DNA from: Argyresthia goedartella
Taxonomy: Eukaryota > Arthropoda > Insecta > Lepidoptera > Argyresthiidae
Direction: 5' to 3'
Length of the DNA stretch: 64,000 nucleotides
Assembly: GCA_949825045.1 (NCBI GenBank)
Contig: OX463807.1
Span: 33,872,749 to 33,936,748, forward strand
Shown here piece after piece: positions 42,757 through 53,799 of this stretch. Positions within the stretch are counted from its first letter, which is position 1; every line of letters starts with the position of its first letter. The translations under genes were made by a program, and so were the position numbers. Under the pieces are notes generated by a model. It saw nothing but the letters and a program-made list of their open reading frames with translations. It was not told the DNA's origin and made no database searches.

Positions 42757-42799
42757 ACATTACCTAGGTAAAGTACATACTTTACCTAGGTAATGTATA
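42754..42799. repeat. 46-bp perfect palindrome
   Basis: Reverse-complement counterpart of 42573-42636, with centre CA instead of TG. The unit palindrome-B4-palindrome is therefore itself inverted-symmetric at its ends. Confidence 0.9.
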
Positions 42800-43116
42800 C
42801 AGTTCCTAGGGATTGTAGATTTGCCAGAGGCAATTATAAGGAGAGCGACATCTTCGGGAGTAAAGTAAAAGGCTTGAGATGCGCGCAAATACCAGACTAA
42901 ACTAGACTACTTTATTATAGGATATACTAAGCTTATATACAACTTACTACAAAACTACGTGATGAATATAAATATACCTTATCTGTGACGGTCGTCAACT
43001 TATCTTAACATTACGTGGAAATAGATATTTCCGCATATCTGTGGCGGGCGTATGTGCCGGCACAGTAGAGGGTACCTACTTGGCCACCGACAAGTAGCCA
43101 AGGAGGTACCTTAAAA

Positions 43117-43320
43117 TAGCAAATACCAGGGCAAAATACTGCGGTAACTTAGTTGAAGTGGAAAAGGGTTGAGCGAAACCTTTATTCTTCGTGTTAGGTT
43201 GAACATGTAAGAACAACAATAGAATACTTAAAACATAAACTTAAGTACACATCAAATATTTTAAGTCGCTTCACTTCGCTCACCCCTTTACCCTTCAACT
43301 AAGCTACCGCAGTGTTTTAC
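43117..43320. mobile_element. two MITE A cores, head to head
   Basis: A forward core (43117-43262: 'AATACCAGGGCAAAATACTG', 'GTGTTAGGTTGAACATGTAA', 'CATAAACTTAAGTACACATC') is followed directly by an inverted partial core (43263-43320: 'TCGCTCACCCCTTTACCCTT', 'CTAAGCTACCGCAGTGTTTT'). Neither keeps the family A termini. Confidence 0.8.
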
Positions 43321-43332
43321 GCTTTTACATAC

Positions 43333-43515
43333 ATTACCGGCTGCGCATCGCTGCGCGCTTCGTCTTTAGTCGTAGCACTCTTGACAGAGTGGTCGTGGTC
43401 GTAATTTTGGTTCGTCTCACAATTCGTCGCCATTCTTCTCTGAGGGCTGCTTTTTTGGTGCATTGGTAGAGGGGGTCATCCAGTGCTGCCTTGATTTGGT
43501 CCGTCCATCTCATTG
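43333..43515 (-). pseudogene. LINE C-terminal scrap
   Basis: Minus strand open frame 'MRWTDQIKAALDDPLYQCTK' then 'AALREEWRRIVRRTKI', typical of the last part of insect LINE ORF2 proteins. Same type as 36315-36440. Confidence 0.7.
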
Positions 43516-43606
43516 ATTATCTATTTTTAGAGATGAGCTCGCCTTTGTACATATGTTTTCTCTTAATGTATCTTTTTTAAATAACTGTTTTCAATAAAGA
43601 ATTATG
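43516..43606 (+). repeat. LINE 3' untranslated fragment
   Basis: 'AGAGATGAGCTCGCCTTTGT' to 'CAATAAAGAATTATGAATC', parallel to 46930-47033; ends with an AATAAA signal. It breaks the reverse-strand LINE scrap at 43515. Confidence 0.65.
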
Positions 43607-43996
43607 AATCTACCACGCATTCGGGTGCCCACTACTCTGTACTCGATGGACCATCATCAGCAGTTGTGGAAGACCACTGTAAGGGTTCTTTTCCCATGCA
43701 GCCCAACACATAAAAGTCATAAAACAAATGGGTTTTGAATAGTTTTTGAAATTCGACAAAAAGTTTTATAAAAGCAAGGGTTCACCGCCACATGCTAGCT
43801 GCAAGGGAAATAAGTTTTAAAGTGGGCTTCCACTTCTGCTGGTGATAAGTAAGACATACGGCCGCGTCGAGATACGTGTCCAAAGAAGGTGAGGAACGAG
43901 CTTGGACTATGGATTATAGGCGCTGCTTAATTCCTAGTTCATACATTACCTACACGTTTTGGCCATTCTATACATTGCCTAGGGATTGTATAGAAT

Positions 43997-44949
43997 ACCG
44001 GATTATACACATTACCGTTAACACATGCACACTTTAAAACTCAACCGCAATCAAACGCAAAAACAGGTAAAAATGAATAGCGGCTTTAATCAAAATCAAT
44101 TCAGTTCTAAGTTCAAAGAGCATTAACGATACAAATGTAATAAATTATGAATGTTGGGGCCAATAAAAGAATTAATAGGTATTGATGAAATTTTATCAGC
44201 TTCGCTTTGTGAGTTATGCGACCGATAACAAATATCGTGTGATATATGATTTCAAAATGCGACAGCGCTTTGCTGCGACTGGTTGGATATGGTTCATCCC
44301 ATTTTAACGTAATCTTAGATGGATAGAAAATAAAATGTACGAATAATACAGCATCCTTTGCATCCTTTACAATGTTAGTCTATGGAATAAACTTCAGAAT
44401 AAACGGACAAACCTGAGTGACATTTGTTTCCCCAGATGTTTTAAACATCAGATAATGATTATTCCTCATCCCATACATCCACAACCTCCATTAATGTCAT
44501 TGTCAAACCTATCAAGCGCAAATAAACTGGCAAACAAACATTACTTTCGAAAGTATTATTTATCATTTTGACAACCCTTACTGCTTGGGGGTGGAAAGTG
44601 CGGCGTGCGTAAAAATACGAGGGGCTTTGCATATCAACAAACGTACACGAACCATTCTATCAACGGAAAGTGGACTGTATGCGAAAGTATTACAGCGATT
44701 TCAGAGGAATGAGTAAGTTGGTAGGTTGATAGGTCGTTATGTATGGCCGTTTGTCATAGCATAGCAGTTTTATGGGTTCTGGTGGTCATCTAGCATTTAT
44801 CTGTTCGAGCGGCGGATCTAATGTTAGGGCTGTCGATGCAATATGAAAGAGTTATTGCTCGGTTATGAAATAGTGGTTGCGTGCGGGGTGTGGAAGCGTA
44901 TGGTTGTGTCGGTCAAATGAAAATCTAACATGAGAAAACCTTCATAACT
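43997..44949. other. intergenic, no feature seen
   Basis: No gene or repeat recognised. Confidence 0.45.
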
Positions 44950-45065
44950 CTATTACTGTGGTGATGGACTAGGCCCCTGACAGGCAAATTGGATTATTGT
45001 AAAACTGGCCAAACGTAGACACAAATATGCCTCTTCGACCCATTATAGTTAAAGGTGTGGTGCTA
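44950..45065 (+). repeat. dispersed repeat G, copy 2
   Basis: 'GATGGACTAGGCCCCTGACA', 'AACTGGCCAAACGTAGACAC' and 'ATGCCTCTTCGACCC' align with the other G copies; considerably diverged. Confidence 0.55.
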
Positions 45066-45740
45066 TATTTGTTAGTGTAGTTTATCATGATCTTCAGCTT
45101 GAATGCTTGGTGTCATACTACAGCCAAAGGTCAATCGTGTGTTACTTGCAAGGCAATGTTTAAATGGAAATACAGACGTGAGCAGTGTTCATGGCTTCTT
45201 CTTTGAATAGTGCCCTTACACTACTGGAGGTTGGTAGTAAGCTGCTTGGTTTCGTCCAGACGGGTCAGGTCTTAAATGCCGACGAATACCAGGCTATTTT
45301 TGAATGTTAAAGAGCCTTAGAAGTAAATTACGTTGCCACCCTAAGCTGGACAATCCGTGACGCAATTGGCTATAAACGCAATTCGGGTAGTATAACAAAC
45401 ATAAAAATGACGTTGAACAAAAGCGCTCGTCGATGTCAGGATTGTAAATTTTTGCAGTTATATATTTCTTAAAATAATTATGTGTTAAAAAGAATACCAT
45501 TTGACAAAAATGTGATATCACGTCACATCACAATTTTTCCATACAACTGACGAACAGAACGCGTTTTAACAGTTCATAAAAAGAACCTATGTTGACTACC
45601 CTTGTCAAGCAGCCAATTGTACAATGTACGTCATACTACAATAAGTTTGACTACTTCAAATGTTCCACTAGTTCCTCTAGTCTCACCCCAACAGCACATG
45701 TCCACTGACACAATACAACTCGTTTCGTGGAGGCGACGCG
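45066..45740. other. intergenic, no feature seen
   Basis: No gene recognised. An open frame starting at 45602 runs into the duplication below and is not supported. Confidence 0.4.
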
Positions 45741-45885
45741 ATGAAATTGACCACACCCCATTACGCCTGTCAACTGTAACAATCGGGCAAGCGGACGAAC
45801 CTATCAACAATACGCCGACCATTTGTACCTACGGACATTTGCAGCGGTGGGGTGTGTGCTATGTCCCACGGTTTGCGTTTATAGC
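45741..45885 (+). repeat. local duplication, copy 1
   Basis: 'CACCCCATTACGCCTGTCAA', 'ACAATCGGGCAAGCGGACGA', 'ATACGCCGACCATTTGTACC' and 'CCACGGTTTGCGTTT' recur in the same order at 46083-46145 plus 46516-46610. A 127-codon frame crosses it (45602-45985) but has no domain. Confidence 0.75.
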
Positions 45886-46082
45886 TTTTTGGAATTTTGA
45901 CAACATCCCTGAAAGCTACCACAAGCTGACGCAAGCAAACCATGGTGGAACCAAGAAAAGATGGCTGGATAAGTTGGGTCCTTGAACGCGAAGAGTGGAA
46001 AATAGGGTCAGATATCGATTGAGATCGATTTGACCATCAGTGGGATATGATAAAATAATCATAAAGTTTGAATACTTTTCCG

Positions 46083-46612
46083 CACCCCATTACGCCTGTC
46101 AACGGTGACAATCGGGCGAGCGGATGAAACTATCAACAATACGCTATTCCACGTCTCTGCAATCTGTTAAACAAATACAGCGATACCTTCGATGTTCACA
46201 ACGACTCAATGAGCCAACTAAAATGCCTAATACTAACATGACTTTAATAAAAAATATGTACTTATATCATGTTTCAAATAGTCAAAGCTCATTTAATTTA
46301 AGTCAGTACTTTAATTTACTCTTAATTATAATTTGTGTTATAATCATAAGATTATCTACTTGGGGTCGGATAAGGACCCAGTGTTTCACTTCATAGCGCA
46401 CCTGGTGTTTACTTGTAATTGATTTATGTACTCAGTAACCCTGTAAACTAGATTAATCAAATGTTGTGTAACTAGTGCATAAATTGTTAGTAGACCTAAT
46501 TAAAATAAATAAATAAATACGCCGACCATTTGTACCGACCGATGTTTGTCGCGGGACCCTGTGGCTATGGGGTGTTTGCTACTGCTATGCCCCACGGTTT
46601 GCGTTTGGTAGT
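46083..46612 (+). repeat. local duplication, copy 2, split by a LINE tail
   Basis: The same block order as copy 1, cut after 'AACAATACGC' and resumed at 'CGCCGACCATTTGTACCGAC', with about 370 bp of foreign sequence between. Confidence 0.75.
46146..46519 (+). mobile_element. non-LTR retrotransposon 3' end with AAAT tail
   Basis: Ends in 'AAATAAATAAATAAATA' (46503-46519) and sits exactly at the break in the duplicated block. CGC is present at both borders. No ORF beyond a short decayed stretch; family not recognised. Confidence 0.7.
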
Positions 46613-46899
46613 AGATATTTTGCTAATTTGTAGGAAATTTCTAAAGCATGGCCGACGCAGGAAGAGGTGGAGGATGAGTAAGAACGTGACAAGAACTGGT
46701 GAGCATTCATCAAATATATAGTGGTAAGAGCACTTCCTCTCTCTTTCGCAAAAGTTATTGTATTTATATTACCATATTTAAAGTTTATATAGTATATCGG
46801 TAATTATTTTGTATTTCCTATCTGTATTTTATAGGTATTTAATTTATTCCGGCATTTTAGTTGTAGTATTTATTGTGCACTGCCTACCCTTTTATGATA

Positions 46900-47033
46900 C
46901 CAATTCATCTAATTCCTTGGTTTGCTGGAAGAAATATCTTTTTAGAGATAAGCTCTCGCCTTTGTACATGCATTTTCTTTTAATGTCACTTTGTAAATAT
47001 TTGGGTGCAATAAACAACTATGAATTTTGAATT
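46900..47033 (+). repeat. LINE 3' end fragment
   Basis: 'AGAGATAAGCTCTCGCCTTT', 'GTACATGCATTTTCTTTTAA' and 'GCAATAAACAACTATGAATT', a tail type seen also at 43516 and 35255. Confidence 0.65.
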
Positions 47034-48934
47034 AAGTCTCACTCAACTCAAAACGTGGGACATGAGAACCCCTGCCTAGTGTGACCATCATTTATCACGG
47101 GACAAAACCGGTACACTGTCACACAATCATTTTTCATTACGCACGATTCATTAACATTCTCTGCGACGGCCAATTATGTCCGTTTCATCCATCAACTCAA
47201 CTGGCACTTTGATATTTAATGTTGCCAGCGCAGTTACGTTCGGCAATTTATTACAACTGCAGTGCGTACCTTTGATGTTATTCTTGGTAAGGCTTAGATT
47301 TGCAGACATTTCTAGGGATGAAAACTATGGATTTATTGTATGGTCGTTATATCATAAATAAATATTAATTATGCAGAGTATAGCTTTTGCCGGCTAGATG
47401 CACTAACTACTTAGAATAAAGTGCCTTTCAAATATCAAGCTGACGCTGCTGTCAATTCCATAGCGATTGACAACAAGATTTTGAGTGGCTGTCAGTTTGA
47501 GTGGTCTGCTGCTAATAAGCTGCCTAGCTTATTGGCTGACGGCTTAGGACTCTATGAATAAATTGGCCCATATATAATATTGGTCAGATAAATTAAAAGT
47601 CACTTGTATGTATAAAATATTCATAAACCACATGTGACTCTTATACCGCCGTCCTATTATTACTTATAAACGTCCCCGACAAACTGTTCACAGATTTGAA
47701 CGCGGCAGATAAATCGCAAGGATTTATCTCCGTTTGTCAGAACGTCCCCTTTTTAATGTGTTTGTTACAGCGTGTTTAAATTATGTCAGATTTCAGGGAG
47801 CTTTTAGTAACCTTTACGTGGTCGTATATTTTTTGGCTAACTAATGGCTGGTATTGTGTTATGTGAATGAAGATATAAGGGGAAAAATAACGACGTATTC
47901 AGAAAAATATTAGAATGTATTAAACTCCGCGTCCTCAAATGTGACTGTTTTTGGAAGGTGAAGTCTATTTTCGGAGTAGTGGTATTCCACGAGGTATATT
48001 CAGTAGGTATGCCATTTTGCCGTTGTTCTTCTGAGCTAATCACTGGTTCAAATACACAGCAAACTCGAAGGTTTTCGGCCATCAGACAGAAAGAAATATC
48101 AAATATGAAATATGAAAAGCACAACGTACCTTTCAACAGATCAACAGGAGTATACCAAGAATACCTACATAAATCAGACACATTCTCAGAACCTCACCTA
48201 AATCTGTTACCATTGTTAAATGAAGCGTCCAAAACACACATAGCTGCGAGATCACAAAACACACATAGCTGCGAGATCACAAAACCAGTGTCACAAATAA
48301 GGAACTAATAAATAAATTCTCTCACTAGTATCACAACAATGAGCAACGCCTATCCCTTAGCCGATCTATAAAAGTGGGCAACAAATCACGATTAACTGGC
48401 GAAACGAATGCGCCATACGATAGACTCAGCTGCTCACAAAACATTAACGCGCAAAATCAACAAATGTAACGCACACTGGAACGAATAAAAGCGCACAATT
48501 TATTAGCGCTCGTTTATTTTTATTTTAAGAGTTTAGTCAGTGTTATGCTTTGTGACAAGCCTCGTGATTGTAGAAATTGAATTAAGAATCGCGGGGCTGT
48601 TGCTCATGTCTGCAGGAAATACTCGGATGCCATCACCCTGCACGTTCTCCTGGGTAGTGCTAGGAGCAACAACACATTCTCAAAAAGTTGATTTACAGGT
48701 TCTCGTGAGAGAACCTAACCAAATTGTGATCTATCGAATACACTCGACACTGGCAAAATTAACCTCAAAAGAGGTTAGCACGCCAATTAATACAAGAAGA
48801 AAGAGAATGTAGAATATCTGCAGGGGCCAAATAAATGTATGTAGATATAACTTTACTGTATGTACTCTCTGAGGTACCTCTGTCAAACAGTGTGAAAGCT
48901 AAAAGGCGAAATTTTATTTTTCGTGGTCATAAGT
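47034..48934. other. intergenic; unassigned open frames and a 25-bp duplication
   Basis: Two overlapping frames on opposite strands (47837-48181 minus, 114 codons; 47958-48308 plus, 116 codons) have no recognised domain. The plus frame contains a tandem duplication of 25 bp (48231-48255 and 48256-48280, 'ACACATAGCTGCGAGATCAC'). At best hypothetical. Confidence 0.45.
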
Positions 48935-49035
48935 GATGGGTTAGCTCCATTTCTCACACTCAATAACTGGCTAAACGTGAGCGCTACTGTGCCTCTGCCG
49001 CCCCGTATGGAAAAAGGCGTGACGCAATGTTATAT
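48935..49035 (+). repeat. dispersed repeat G, copy 3
   Basis: 'AATAACTGGCTAAACGTGAG', 'GTGCCTCTGCCGCCCCGTAT' and 'AAAAAGGCGTGACGCAATGT', clearly parallel to 5038 and 53800. Confidence 0.65.
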
Positions 49036-49118
49036 TGGACAAGACTTCCCGTATTACGAGTATCATTAGATTTATTTGTCACTCGGACATTATTGAGCGG
49101 ACTAAAATTACACAGACG

Positions 49119-49173
49119 GACGTTTATCCGTAAAGACGAGACACAATTTGTCTCGTCTTCAGGGATAAACGTC
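49119..49173. repeat. hairpin, about 25-bp arms
   Basis: 'GACGTTTATCC' and 'AAGACGAGACA' on the left, complements on the right, with a 3-nt against 2-nt bulge between the two stem blocks and a tiny loop. Confidence 0.8.
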
Positions 49174-49559
49174 TCACACAAAGCATGTTTATAAAACCCG
49201 TGTTGAAGTGAAGAATAGTAATTCTATTCCCCTTCTGAAAGAAGAAACTCCGAAGACGTATGGCTGCTATTAACGAACTCACTACACAAATCATGTACCC
49301 TCCCTCAGTTGGCGATTTTACTAGTTACTGGTGAAATGCGTGAGGTCCGGAGGCAAACCACTTAAGACGCTGGGTATTGTCAAATGCCCATCTTTTAAGC
49401 GTTATTTCTCTTCCTTCCCTCTCGCGTTCCCTTACGAACATTGACAGATCATATAAAACTCCGATGACTCGCACAAGCACACCTCCCTTACTCTTTATTA
49501 ATCTGTGCTTATGAACGACTTTGCCGGAAGCCGCCGTCTGAAAATATTGTTTGGTTTTT
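49174..49559. other. intergenic, no feature seen
   Basis: No gene or repeat recognised. Confidence 0.4.
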
Positions 49560-50035
49560 AATAGTAGTTTATGTGACTGCTACATAATGGAGCGCATTAA
49601 TACTCGAGAGTGGGTTTAATAATAATAATATCACTCGAGAGTTTTAATGCCAAATTATATACAGTTACATACACTAGTTTATCTACACACATATCATAAG
49701 CTCTCTTTGATTTATTCAGGAACCGCATATTTGACCGGCATTTTGGCATTGATCTTATATCTGCAGTTGTTTAGCTTGTTCTGTAGTACCAACATATATA
49801 ATGTATTCTGTGGTACCAACTTCACAGACAAACTAGGGGCGGCACGCAGGCGGGCGTCGGCGTTCGAAATTTGAATGTCATAATTTGACAAAATTTGGTA
49901 CATTTTGGTCATAATGTACAATTTTTCAGATAAGAAATGAGTTTTTACCACATAGTTTTACATTATGCTGGTCTTAACGTGCGGTTTTTAGAGGCCGTAA
50001 AGAGGGTTTATGATCCGTGTGTAGATAAAAGGTAT
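49560..50035 (-). mobile_element. TIR element family E, copy E3
   Basis: Nearly full-length in reverse: left 'ATAGTAGTTTATGTGACTGC', foldback 'ACTCGAGAGTGGGTTTAATA' / 'TATCACTCGAGAGTTTTAAT', the block 'CGGCGTTCGAAATTTGAATG', and right 'GTTTATGATCCGTGTGTAGA'. The central part of the foldback (GAAACTCGCC...) is replaced by AAT repeats. Confidence 0.8.
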
Positions 50036-50877
50036 TTATTGATAAATAATACACTAGTAGCAAGACACCCAGTGTAAATGGTGATTCCTGGGTTTGACAG
50101 CTAACTCTCTTAAGAGAAAAAAACAGGTAAATATTAAAACCCATTAAAACTTTTGACAGGGCAATTAATAAGGAAAGAAAGTGTATAAGTAGTAATTTAT
50201 TACATCCTACCCTGTGTATAAAATAAACACTTCATTTTATGTGAATTAAGTATTAGTGCACATTTATAAACTGATATACATATAGTCTGGGCATATTGAT
50301 CCTGTGCGAACTATTTGTTGCTTTTGTTACTGGTAATACTGACCGGAAATAGAGGAATAATCTACGTACTCTATGGTGTATCACACTTGATAAGCCGAGA
50401 GACAAATTTTTAAGAACAACTCTCGCTCGCGCATGGACCCCCTCAGTATAATGAATGTTTCATAGGGTTGTACCCATTTACCATGGTATAAGGGAAATTC
50501 GGGATCCATTTTTATTCCTCAACACAGATTACCAACTAATCTAGCTAGGATGTCAGCTCGTCTCCCTACCTGAATGTACATGCATTTATAATTCTGTAAT
50601 ACCTTTGTTCCTAGCTTAATTTATCAACATTTCCTTTCTGAGAAATAAATTATATTTGAACTGTCGCCGGCCGCCGCCATGCATGACAGCTCGGCTTTTA
50701 TCGGCATGGGCTCTGTACTGCAACGGAAAGAGTTAAAGAAGACCCATTTTTCCTTTAATGTGTATATTTGAAAGCATAATATGTCACGAAACGAAAGTTG
50801 TTTTTCACCTCAAATTTTTTGGGATCTAAAAGAATATTGATGTGGTTATTGCGTCAAAAAATGAGAATTCAAAATAT
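50036..50877. other. intergenic, no feature seen
   Basis: No gene or repeat recognised. A short GC-rich patch, 'GTCGCCGGCCGCCGCCATGC', lies near 50663. Confidence 0.45.
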
Positions 50878-51238
50878 ATATGTCACCGTAAGATTGTCAA
50901 AGCAGTTAGTTGATAAAGTAACGTTTTTTTTCCATGTTAGTTGGTCAACTATCGACAGATAGTAAACTGTAGCATCTGCTTACTAAATGACGCGTGAGTT
51001 GATAAACTAACGGTTAAAACCGTTAAATAGTAACTGGTTTAAACTTGAATTCCAAACGAAATACCAGGGCAAACACTGCGGAAGCTTTTGTAAATCGTCG
51101 TGGTGTTAGTTTGACGTGTAAGAACAAAATAAACGTTAATTCTAAACCCTGTCGGTATGGTTTACTGTCTGTCGATAGTTGATAAACTAACGCTTTAGTT
51201 TATCAACTAACAGTTTTGACTATCTTACGGTGACATAT
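50878..51238 (+). mobile_element. TIR element family B, copy B3
   Basis: TIRs 'ATATGTCACCGTAAGATTGT' and 'TATCTTACGGTGACATAT', subterminal palindromes 'CTTTAGTTTATCAACTAA' and the core 'CAGGGCAAACACTGCGG'. As in B2, the core stem-loop is degraded. It ends 8 bases before the mariner-like element at 51247. Confidence 0.88.
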
Positions 51239-51246
51239 GTATTATA

Positions 51247-52032
51247 CCTAGTCGGTCCTTAAGTTCTGTCACAAGGTTTTTGATAGATAAAACTCAGCAA
51301 TAAACTTTTTCTTATTCGTATTATACATGATTAAAAAGCTTATTTTATACGAATCAAATTGCAATACAATACATTTTGTACGATTATCGCAATATGACCA
51401 AAAAACTTATAACTTGAGACAATCGCGAACAAAACACGCCGCAACTGACAAAAATACCACTTACCACAAATTTAATAAAAAAACAGTGTTCCAGATAACC
51501 AACAAGGTTTTTTTTATTTATTCTGAAACCTCGATTTTAGACCATGCTTAACAACTAGCATTTGATTTTCTGTTAGCTTTCAGTTCCAACTGCTCCCAAA
51601 GAGAACTTAACGTACTTTTTACGTTTTCAGAAAAACGTATAAAAATGATCTTGTGGGCAACAAGTACACTACGTAAAATGTGAATATGAAAATTAGTTTT
51701 ACCCAGACTTAGTTATCTTATGCTTCAAAATGAAGGTAACGGGTACAGCGAGGGTTTTGACTAAAATCTCACGTAAGTTTGAAAGGTTTTAAGAATCATG
51801 GAAAAAAGATAAAGTGAATCACGTCCATATTTTTGATTGGGTAAAAAAGTGCAAAATCTCTGAAGAAACTAGCATTTGTGAAATATGGCTTTAAGCATTT
51901 AAATCCAATAATCGTTCTAACTTATCAGTATTTAATGAGCTATCAAACCATATATAGTATTAAATAAAATAAGACTTGGTATTATTTACTATGCGGCAAA
52001 ATATTTGTGACAGAACTTATGGACCGACTAGG
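51247..52032. mobile_element. mariner-like element without transposase
   Basis: TIRs 'CCTAGTCGGTCCTTAAGTTC' and, inverted, 'GAACTTATGGACCGACTAGG', bounded by TA on both sides (51245-51246, 52033-52034). 786 bp without a recognisable transposase frame. The inner TIR portion 'TAAGTTCTGTCACA' is shared with the neighbouring DD37D element. Confidence 0.85.
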
Positions 52033-52040
52033 TATATATA

Positions 52041-53349
52041 CATAGTCAGGTCATAAGTTCTGTCACATGTGCAATATGAAATAATTTAGACATGTTTATT
52101 ATTTATGTAAACATTTATATAGCAAAATGAACTTAATAAAACATAGATTCTTATGGTCTTAAAGTTTATTCAAAATGACCCCCGCGATTTTAAATACAGG
52201 CCTTTATTCTGCGCGGCCATTCGTTTATCGCAGCACGAACGAGGTCGATGTCAATATCGGCGGCTGCCTTAATCAAGGATGCCTTGAGTGACTCCAAATC
52301 AGGATGAGGCTTTGAGCAGGCCTTTTCCTCCAAGTGTTGCCATATCTTGTAATCTAACGGACTCAAATCTGGACTGGAGGAGGGCCAGTCTTCGTGCCGG
52401 ATGAAGTCGATTTCACGCGCCGCCAGCCAGTCTTGTGTGCTTTTCGCTCTATGAGCTGGCGCAGAATCATGTTGGAATACCCAGTGCCTGTTATTAACAT
52501 GGTATGAGAAACAGGTTCCACAAGGTTCTTGAGGACTGTATTTTGATACACAACTGCATTAGTTTTTACGCCTTTCTCACAAAAATGTACCTCAGTTAAG
52601 CCCCAATAAGAGACTCCCAACCAAACCATGAGCGAGGATGGAAAATGACCTCGTTGGACACGCGGAATACGGTTGCTCGCTTCTTCACTGCTGTGTGCGT
52701 ACACCTTATCATTTTGTTTGTTGTAGCTCTCTTCCACGGTGAAAATTTTTTCATCCGAAAAAAGAATTACCCGATGCTTTTTTCCCGCGTACCGCTTCAA
52801 CAAAGCGCGGCATCTCTTCAGTCTCAGGTCCATTAAACGAGCGTCCAAACGATGTCCTGTTTTTCTTCGATATGCCCTAAGCCCTAAGTCTTCATTTAAC
52901 ACCCTTTTCACCGTGGTCCTGCTTAACCCCATCTGAAGGGCCAACAGTTTCTGCTTACGTATGGGATTTCTTTGAATTCGCGCCTTCACAGCTTTTATCA
53001 CTGCTGGAGTCCTAACAGAGCGAGGGCGACCACTTCTTGACCTTGTCATCTACACTAGAGTCTTCATTGTATCGTTTTATGGTACGATAAACGAATCTTT
53101 TGTTTATATTCAAATTTTTCAGTAAGTCGAAAATTTGAATTGGCGCGTAACCGCAACGATGCAACGCAATAACTGCGACACGGTCTTCTTTAAGTGTCCA
53201 CTCCATATTTAAAAATGAGGAAAATTCTAAAAAATACACATTTTTATTTTCATGAAAAATTCGAAATTCGAATTCAATAAACTTTTTTGTGGCCAGCGTT
53301 CTAAATTCAAAAGTTTTTATTGTGTGACAGAACTTATGACCTGACTGTG
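52041..53349 (-). mobile_element. mariner (DD37D-type) DNA transposon
   Basis: TIRs of about 28 bp ('AGTCAGGTCATAAGTTCTGT' at the left, inverted at the right) with flanking TA. 1.31 kb, the normal size of a mariner, filled by one transposase gene on the minus strand that is broken twice. DD37D elements (maT type) are known from Bombyx and other insects. Confidence 0.9.
52190..53206 (-). pseudogene. mariner-type transposase, two frameshifts
   Basis: Starts at the Met at 53206 ('MEWTLKEDRVAVIALHRCG', a paired-like helix-turn-helix: 'YAPIQIFDLLKNLNINKRF'). An extra A near 53036-53040 shifts the frame; the second part carries 'RSGRPRSVRTPAVIKAVK', a second HTH ('LALQMGLSRTTVKRVL') and the first catalytic Asp in 'VILFSDEKIF'. 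A one-base loss near 52500 moves the rest to a third frame, where 'QHDSAPAH' (second Asp) and 'SPDLSPLDY' (third Asp) stand 37 residues apart, then 'AINEWPRRIKACI' and the stop at 52190. All three catalytic Asp codons survive. About 340 residues in total, normal for the family. It would bind the TIRs and cut at TA. Confidence 0.88.
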
Positions 53350-53351
53350 TA

Positions 53352-53799
53352 TATATAAATAATTGTTTGAAATTAAGAAATAATCAGTGGTTGATGAAAA
53401 CTAAAAGAAGGGTTATGTGTTTGAGCGGTATGTTCTTACATACTCTAATGTTCATTTGTTCCAGCAGAACATGTAAACTGCTTATCAGAATTGGACAAAT
53501 GAGGTATCGTTAGAAGCGTCGTGACTGTCCTCTAGTTATAAGCTATGTGACTTCATACTAAATTCAATATGGAACTCTCTAGAGGGCATAAAGTACTAGT
53601 TTTAAAAAAAAGTTCTTGAATAGGGCCGTGTTGGGTATCAAATTAAAGGGCTTAATTAGTACATTCCAAAAAAAGGATATTACTAGCTCTTGCTCGCTGC
53701 TTTGCTTGTATTTAGTAAATCGTTTGAAGCATATTGACCGGCCAGTGGCTGTAGGTTTCATACTCTTTAGAGCGCTATATATTAGTTTTTGAACTTATT
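53352..53799. other. intergenic, no feature seen
   Basis: Contains one more copy of the 'GGTATCAAATTAAAGGGCTT' motif (about 53635). No gene. Confidence 0.45.

Larger units (their letters stand above)
42498..43996. mobile_element. composite palindromic element F
   Basis: Both ends are CCTAGG-centred near-palindromes: 'ATTCTATACAATACCTAGGC' (42499-42518) and 'ATTGCCTAGGGATTGTATAG' (43973-43992), which are also inverted copies of each other. In between lie further CCTAGG palindromes, a reduced B element, a head-to-head pair of A cores and two LINE scraps, so F has served as an insertion site several times. Element boundaries are my inference from the matching ends. Confidence 0.6.

Noticed and set aside
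45602..45985. 127-codon open frame
   Set aside because: It runs through a duplicated block whose second copy is not open; no domain recognised.
47837..48308. Two overlapping frames of about 115 codons on opposite strands
   Set aside because: Neither has a recognisable domain, and a 25-bp duplication lies in one of them. Kept only as part of an intergenic note.
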